Source: Candidatus Obscuribacterales bacterium (GTDB lineage: Bacteria; Cyanobacteriota; Vampirovibrionia; Obscuribacterales; Obscuribacteraceae). Taken from it: DNA of 64,000 nt. The stretch lies in assembly GCA_019752635.1 (NCBI GenBank), contig JAIELX010000120.1, forward strand, positions 1 through 64,000, given 5' to 3'. Each line of letters begins with the position of its first letter. Position 1 is the stretch's first letter. Shown here one piece after another: positions 31,501 to 40,500 of this stretch. The notes beneath the pieces are model-generated. The model ran no database searches. It had not been told where the DNA came from and was given only the letters and a program-made list of their open reading frames with translations. A program made the position numbers and the translations under genes.

Positions 31501-34500
31501 AGCTGACGTCGACCGCCGGCGTTGTCTTCGTCGGCGGCAATGTTACTGCAACTGGAGCGCTCGGACGAGCCGGCTCTATCGAAATCACCCAAAAGCTTGG
31601 AACCTTAACTATTGGAGCTGCTGCTACTGCAGGTACCGGTGGTGTTACCGGCTTGGTCTCAGTCAATGCCGGATTGAACGCCGGTACTATCAAGTTGGTC
31701 AATGGTGCTGGCGGCATCACCGTCGATACTTCGCTGATCAGTCTGACCAGCGGGGCGACGGGGGGCGACTTGTCTCTGGACGCCACGGGGGCACTGACAT
31801 TCAACGCTGGCACGCTCGCCGTGAATGGCACTACCTTAGGTGGTACCATCACCATGAAGGGCTCCGGGATCACCATGGGCGGTCCTCTATCACTGCAGGC
31901 AAATGGCTCCGCCGGCAATGGCGGCTCGGTATTAATAGACCTGTCGTCCGGTGGGCTTAATTTTGGAACGGCGGGCAGTGCACTTGCGGTGTCTGCAGCA
32001 GGAACCGGATTGAACGGAGGCAAGGTGGCTATCACCACTGTCGGTGCCATCAATGTGAGCAACGCTGCTGGTTCTATTATCGTCACCGGAACTGCCGGAG
32101 CGGGTTCAATTGATCTGAAAGCCACTGCGGGCGCGATTACAATCGATGCCGGCGGACTGAGCAACAACGGTATTGTGCAGAACGCGGCCGGCGGTTCGAT
32201 AAAGTTGACCGGTGTGGGCGTCACTGTCGGCGGCAGTGTCAGTGCCAATGGATTCGGTAATGGTAAGGGCGGCACCATTGATATCACTACCACATCATCG
32301 GCTCCATTTGTTATCGGGGCAGCACTCGGTGCGAACCAGGGTGTAGCCGGGTCGCTCTCTGTTTCCGGCGGCGTCGGCACTGCAGGACTTATTGGAACCA
32401 ATGGCGGTGCCATCACTATAACGGCCAACTCCGCTTCTTCTGTCAATCTTAGCAATCTGAATAGTATCGTACTCTCGCCATCTGCTACCAACGGAGGATC
32501 TGGCGGTACATTCACACTTTCTGCCACATTGGGCGCAGTAACACTGGGTGCGGGTACTCTAAATGCCGATGCTGTCTCATCCGCATTCGCTCTCGCGAAT
32601 CCTGGTCAAAACCTGTACTCTGGTGGCAAAATTTCAATCACTGGTGCGAGTATTGTTGCCGCTGGTCCGGGACCATCTATTCTCAGCGCCGACGGGGTCG
32701 CGTTTGGACAAGGTGGCGAAATCAAGCTTGCTGCAAGCACTGGCAACATTACCTTAGGCAACGCTGGAGCCGTTGTTCAGACAAGGTCCCGTGGTGGTTC
32801 CAGTGCTGGTGCCGGCGGGCAGGTGAGCGTGACGACCGGTGGAACACTAACTGTGAACGCCGGTGGGGTGGATGTAAGCGTCAGAGGGGCGAATGGCAAC
32901 GGCGGCACTATTACCCTTGCCGACGGAACTGCGGGCTCCGGCAACCTCATTTTAGCCTCGGGCCTGCAAGTTAACGGTCTCGGCACTGGTAACGGTGGCA
33001 CCATTAGCTTGAGCGCAGTCAATGGTTTTGTTGCTGTAACAGGCAACCTCCAAGCCAATGCCGGAACTACCGGTAATGGCGGAACCATCAGTATTGATTC
33101 GAGACAAGCCAGTGGCTTCCAGATCGGTCAAGCGTTGGCCGTTGGAGTCGGTGGTGTCAATGGCAGTATCACAGCTGACGGTGGCACTCTGACCGGTAAC
33201 GGCGGAACCATATCCCTGAAGAGCCAGAACGGTGGTTTTGTGTTCACCTCTTCGGGCAATGTTTCTGCTTCAGCGCTAACATCTGGAAATGGCGGCACGA
33301 TCAGCCTGAGCAGCACCGCCGGTGCGTTCAGCATCGGGGGCGGCTCTCTGAACGCTAATGCCAACGGACCAGCCGCGCAGACCGGCGGTAGCGTCACGAT
33401 CGCAGTAACGCAATTCAATACTGCGGCAGCAGGGTTCGGTGTCAGCGCGACGGCCATCAACGCCAACGGAGCCAACAAAGGTGTTGGCGGCACAATCAAC
33501 CTCACAACGACCGCTGGCGGCACCACTATGAGAATAGGAACGGGCACCGGCATGTTGAATCTAACCGCGGCTGATGGCGGCAAGATCAATGCCACTTCTG
33601 CTGGTAGTTTGTCCGTCGATGGCGCTGGGCTGACGGTTATCTGTATCGGTTGCAGCGCGCCCGTAGTGAATCTCACTGCCTTGGCCGGCGACCTCACGCT
33701 GTCAGGCATAATCAATGTTCAGTCGCCGTTTGGTGGCACACTGACACTAACGGATAACGGCGGAACGCTTACCGCTGCGCCTGGTACGTTGATCAATACC
33801 AACACCCTGGTGATTGCTGGCAACGGAAACATTGGTACATTGGCCAATCCATTCGTACTGAACGCCTCGCCGTTAACGTTGAACACCACGGGGAACGCAT
33901 TTATTGCGTCGCCCAATGCGGTGACGCTCGGAAACATAACCGCTCAAACTTTCGTGCTTACAGCCGGTGCTACTTTGGTCGGTTATCCAGCTCCGACAGT
34001 CGGCAACATCACTACAAGTGGTACCGTCAATGTGACGAACCTGACGTTGAATGCGAATAACGGCGGATCAATCTCGGTTCAGTCGCCGCTTACCGCCACC
34101 AGCAACATTGCACTCAATGCTACAGGCAATGGCACGATCAATGTAGTGGGTGGAAGTCTCAATTCGGCAACTTTGAATCTGACATCGGTCAATGGAAACA
34201 TTGGCACAGCGCTTAACCCGCTTGCATTCAACTCCGGAACTGTAACCGTAAACACTGGCGCAAGTGCATTCCTTAATAGTACCGGAGCCGCTGCAGTCAC
34301 AGTGAACGGGCCCGGAGCCGGTGCTGGAGTTGGCAATACATTCAACTTAATTTCGAACTCTAACATAACGGTATCGCAAGCGATCTCCGCTAATGTCATA
34401 AGCCTAGCCGGCAACCCGGCCAATAATGTTGGCATTTCGGTGCAAGCACCTATCACTGGAAGTGGTGTCGCAAGTACTGTTCAGCTAACAGCTACCGGCA

Positions 34501-37500
34501 CAGGTTCAATAACTTCTTCCGGCACGGGAACCGTATCTGGAGGCACGGTCAATCTTAACACCGGCACTGGTGGCGTCGGCGGTCTGGGCGCTGGCTTTAA
34601 CTCTCAAGCAACCGTGTTGAACGTGCAGACTGGTGCCGCAAGCACTGCGGGCGTTTTCATAACTAACGCCAATGCTGCCGGCACCATCAACAACGTCAAC
34701 GCAAACGGCGGTCAGTTCCAGCTGACCAGTACTCCGGCAAACGGAACCGTGAGCTTTACTGGTGCGGTGAATGCAACTTCCATTCTATTGCAGGGCAACA
34801 CGGGAACCAATACTTCGTTCAACATCGGACCGGCTGCTACTCTCACATCAAGCAACACGGGTGCCATAACTATCACCGGGACAGGCACTGGTTCGATAAT
34901 CGCGCCTGGTGGCACCGGGTTACTGACTTCGGCGAACATAACGCTAACCGGAAACAACATTGGCGCTGCCGGTGGCAATGCTGTTAGCTTCCAGGCTCCG
35001 GGAATGCTGACTGCAAACCTGTCGCTCACTGCAACAGGTAATGCTTTTGTGAACAACACTGGCGTCGGTGCTGTCATCCTGACGAAGGGTGTTGCAGGAG
35101 GCGTGCTTAATTACGCTGCTACAGGAACCGGCGATCTGACTATCGCGACCGCCCTTGCCGGCAACAATATCTCGCTGCAATCTGGCGGAGTTGTCTTCCA
35201 GAATGCGAATATTACTGGTACCGGAGTTGGTAGCACCGTCACCTTAGTCGGCGGTAGTAAGGTCGTAGTCCCGGGGCAGCCGCCTGTAGCGGTAACTCAG
35301 GCTGCGAACACAAGTATCACTGCGGCTTTCGTCAATCTTGGAAGCGGCGTGCCTGTAGGCACGATGAACGGAGACGTAGGTACTGCTGCTATCCCAATTA
35401 CGATCAATACGCCAACAGGACTTGCAGCGACGACAATCACTGCGAATACTCTCGGTGATGTATTCATCCGCAACAATGGCAACGTTATTCTTGGACCCGG
35501 GCCATCAACCGGTAATAACATCAACATCACTGCTGTCGGTGGCTTCAGCACGCCAGGCAGCATAACTGTCTCGGGACCTGTGACGGCTTCGCCAACGGGG
35601 ACGTTGAACCTCAATACCAACTCGTTGATCAACAACAGCGTGCTCAGCGGAAATGTTGTGAACGTGACGAGCACTGCAGGACAGACGTTGACGATAGCAG
35701 GCACGGGTACTACGACGTCGACCGGCGTCAACGGTGCGATAAGCCTCACCGCGTCTCCCGGGCTATTTGGTGGTCCTGGCGGAAACCTGGTATTCGCTGG
35801 TGGAGCTAACCAAACCTACAACGGATTGACTAACTTCAACGCTCCGGGGAGCGGCCAGTCGGTAATCATCAATACTGGTGCCACCGTGACGGTCAATGGC
35901 ATATTGAACGTCAACACTTCGAACTTTGTTCAAAGTGGCACGCTCAACGCGCCTACCGTCAACCTGAACAACCCCCCGGGTGCGCCTAACGTCACATTCT
36001 CAAACCCCAATGGCGACCTGGTGCTGAACAGCAACATCTCGTTCAGCGGCAATTCAATCGCGTTAATTGCGAAAGGAAATATTCTGCAGGGCAGTGGCAT
36101 ATTCCAGGTCAGCACATCGAGCTTCAACAGAAATGGTGGCGATATACTCATTCTCGCCGGCTACGATTTCACGACCAGCAGCCTTGGACAATCGACAGTC
36201 ACCGGGCTTTCTGCTCAGGGCGGTTCCGTTGTGCTTGCCGGATTGACCATCGACAGTTCCAGCAGCAACTTTGCTGGCGGCGGACGAGCCGGCAACGTAA
36301 CCATCGTCGCCAATGCTGGCACTGCCAATGTGGGCATGATAAACGTTGGTTCCATTAATGCCTCCGGAGGCTTCAGCAATAAGGGTGGCAATGTTACCTT
36401 GATTGGCGCCGGCGGAATCATCACAAACCAAGGCGGCATTAATGCCTCCGGCACTGTTGGCGGCAACGTCACGCTCGCCGGCACCACATCGGTAGTTAAC
36501 ATGGTGCCGGTTATTTATCAAAATGTTTTGGTTAATGGCAGTGGCTCATTCACAGCCAATCCGGTCGCAGTGGCCGGGGCTGGTGCCGCGATTTTCATCA
36601 ACGGATCGATTGCAACCAATGGCACCACAGGAGCCGGTGGTTTCGTTAACGCCTATTCTGATTCGCAAATTGCTATTCAAGGTGGAATCAACACCAGCAG
36701 TCCGACGGCTGCCGGTAACGTGACGCTGCAAACGCTTGATGGAAGCATTGGTGTCGGCTTCGGCGGTGTAACCGCAAATGGTAGCAGTCCCACATTCGGC
36801 AGCATCAATCCGGGTGGCGCTGGTGCGAGCATCACGATCAGCGCGCCTAGTTTCATCACCATAAGCGGCAGTGTCGTATCGTCTGGTGGAAGCGTGCTGT
36901 CCGGGAATGCTGCCGGTGGCAAGGGCGGCAACATCGACATTCAGACCACTCAAGTGACCGGGGGCGGACTTCGGGTCGGCACAATCGCCATCAGCGGTGC
37001 AGTAGATGCTCGCGGTGGTAACGTGAGCTTCTCGAGTACCGGCAATGGTGGCGATGGCGGCAACATCGTCATGGCTTCCGGTTCGATGGGGATCTCCGGA
37101 AGTGATAGTGGCGGCGCCAGTGTTGATTCTCGCGGCGGTACTAAAGGCAGTGGTGTCGGCAGTATCAACGGAGTCGCCGGTTCCATCACTTTAACCACAT
37201 CTGCGACTCAAAACGTTCCAACCAATTTGGATCTTGCTGCTACGTCGGCAGCGTTCAGCTTCCCTCAGACATTCGCATTGCCGGGCGGATTGTTCACCGT
37301 AGGCAATTTCTCCGTCGTTAATGGAGTCCAAGGGACCATTGCTGGTAGTGCCATCGTTAACTCCACAGTAAATGGAACGGGACGCATTTATCAAGGCACC
37401 TTCACTCAAGGAAACGTGACAATCAACGTCACTGGTGGACCGCAAAACATCGCTCCGCTTGGAGTTGTGAATCCGGATAACGGCGCTGGAGTTCGGACTG

Positions 37501-40500
37501 TAATTTCACCATCACAAGCGTTGGCCCTCTATCAGGTGAGCAGAGGTCTTCCCCAAACTGTTTCTTTGAATGCGCAGGGGCAGGCCACCGCCGGTGGCGT
37601 GGTCAATGTCAATGGTTTCGACCTGCAGCCATTCTCTACGTTCAATCTGACGCTAGCAGGCGGGTCGCCTGGTGCTTTCACGATGAATGTCGCGGGGGCG
37701 CGCCCGCTCGTCACTATCGGAGGCTTCGGGAACCTGATCTCCGGAACTCTGAACTTCACCACGCCCGGTGCTACGCCGTTTATCGACTTCGGTTTCAGCG
37801 GCATGAATCTTGGCACCACCGGAGTCTTGCGCGCGTCGAATACCTCGACATTGATTCTGGGTGGAGCTGGTTCCACATTCACGAACCGTGGCTTGATAGA
37901 AGCCGGCAACGTGATGATCGCGACGGATTTTGGTTCAGCGACGTTCAACCAAACAAACGGAGGTACTATTCAAGGAGCCGCCGGCTCAATGTTCCCGGCT
38001 CTACTGATCAATCCTTCGTTGTCCTCGACCATGCTGTTCACAGTCAATTCAACTGCGTCGAACTTCAACCTTCCAGTAGTATTCGCTCCAGGACAGATCC
38101 AAACCCGTTACACAACGTTGGCTCGAAACTTCGGCACCAACGTGAATGCCACGCCGTTTGTCAGCCTCTCGTTCGGACTGAGTACGCCGGTCAATGCGCC
38201 TGGTACTGCTGTAGTCGGTGGAACCATAAGCAACCCGTCGTCGCTATTCATTAATACATCGTCGGTCATTGGTGCGTCCGGACCAACCGCATTGCAGATT
38301 GGTTCAAGCACGGGGCAGCTTGCTGCTTCGGCAAACATTACCGCTAAACAAGGGTTGTCCATAAATGCTGCCGGCGCTGTGACCATTGCCAATCCGGCAC
38401 CGTTGACTCCATTGGTGGCAACTGTTCTGGGAGTGACCGGGAACTTCGGAAGCATGAACTTGAACGTCGCCGGTAACTTCACCATCGGTGAAGGTGGCGT
38501 TGCTGGAACTCCGCAAGCCATATTGCAATCCAGCGGTGGTCTGCTTGTTCTCGCGGGCAGCAACTTCACAATGAACAACCGCTCTGCCATAACAGCTAAC
38601 AGCTTCACCACGCTGCTGCTTACGGGGCAGACTGGTGCAATGACCATGACTAACGCATCGATCACTGCCGGGGCACTGAATGCCCCGGCGGTGTTCCCGA
38701 ATGTCAATTCTTCGCAAATCGCTTCAGCGGGCAGCCTGAGCTTCAGTTCGTCGGGCAGCGGTGGCGTATTGCTGAACAACAGCTCCATCACCGTTAATGG
38801 CGGCTTTACCGGTATTAACTTCAGCTCTCAGGGCGGCAGCTTCCAGCTTACAAATGGCAGCTCAGTGACCGTCAACGGAGGCTTCCTAAGTTACAACTCA
38901 AGCCGTCCGTTGGTTTTGACAAGCAACAGCAGCATGAATGCTCTGACCCTGAACAATTTCCAGGGCAATATGCAGATTGGTGCTGGTCAAATCGACGCAA
39001 CGAACTCGCACTTCAATGCCGCCAGCAACATGTCGATGAATGTCTTTGGTGTCGGAACACCGGACATTACGTTGATTGGTGGCACCATGACCACCGTCAC
39101 AGGCAACAGCATGAACGCTCGCAATATCACCCTCAGCGGTGCGATAAACGACGGGCGCAATCTGAGCTTCAGTGCTCAAGGTAATATCGCGATTAACACG
39201 GCGGCGCTTAAGACTACCAATGGCAGCATAACTATGACTGCCGGTGGTGCCACCGGTATCACGATCACTAGCGGAAGTTCGAACATCGTCGCCAACGGTG
39301 GACCTGTTAGTATGAGCGCGACTGGACAGACCGCAGGTATTAACATCGGAACCGGCATCAACATCGAGGGGGGTACGCTGAACGTAGTTCCTCCCGCTCC
39401 GCCGACTCCGATTCAATTCTCACAGGTAGCGTCATTTGGTTCGGTTTCGTTGAGTACTAATGGGGCGGCCGGTATCACAATCGGTGCCAATTCGAACATC
39501 AGCGCAGTCGGTTCTGTCACCATCAGCGCGAGCGGCACCAATGCGCCTGTAAGTGTTGGTGGCTTCAACTACAACGCTTATGGCGGCTCGTTGTTCATCA
39601 ACGCTGGCGGGACATTCACTGATACTGGCATGAGCGCGTACAATGCTCAGCCGATCAGTGCATCAGGCAATGGAAGCATAACGATAACGGCTAAGAGTGC
39701 GTCCTTCGGAGCCGGCTCTACCATGATCGCGGGGGCTGGAATCGGCATATCTGCAACTGGTGGTGTGCTGAGCCTCACAAGCAATACTCTGAATGCCGTC
39801 GCATCTGGAGTCACTCTGTCCGGTTCGACGGGACTCTCCATTACGTCGACTGGTATCACCGCTAACGGAAACTCTTCGTTCAATAGCAGTGGTGGTGCTA
39901 TTACTCTGTTGACCACTCCGGGAACACTAACAATCAACAATGGCAGCCTAACGATGGCGGCTCAAACGGGCATCAATATCGGTGCGAACCAGACGATCAA
40001 TGTAGCAGGCACCTTCGGAATTACTGCATCGGCGACGACATCTGCTATCGGAATCGGCAGCAACGTAGCCATTAACTCCGGCAGATTGACACCGTTTGCA
40101 TCCACCGGTGAAACGTTGTTCCTTCCGAACTTCGAGACCTTTGGCGGGTTGACCATATCCGCCGGCAATGGTGGAATCACAATCGGTAATGGAAGTACGC
40201 TCATTTCGAACAGCATCAGTTCCGCGATGACTGTTGCCTCAACCGGCAACGTCGCGCTCGGAAACAACATCGTTCTGCAAGCCAATGGCGGCAACCTTAC
40301 TGTCACAGGCAACTTGAGCGACACTGGCAATGTGACCTATAGAGCTCGTGGACTTCAAACCGGTGCGACGTTTGTGGGCAATGGAATCGTTAACATTGGT
40401 TCTGCCGGTGCAAACCTCGGCGCGGGCGATATTGTTCGCGCATACGGTAGCATCAGCATCGGAGCTTCTCCGTTCTCGTTCGGTGCAACTCCTGTTGCGC

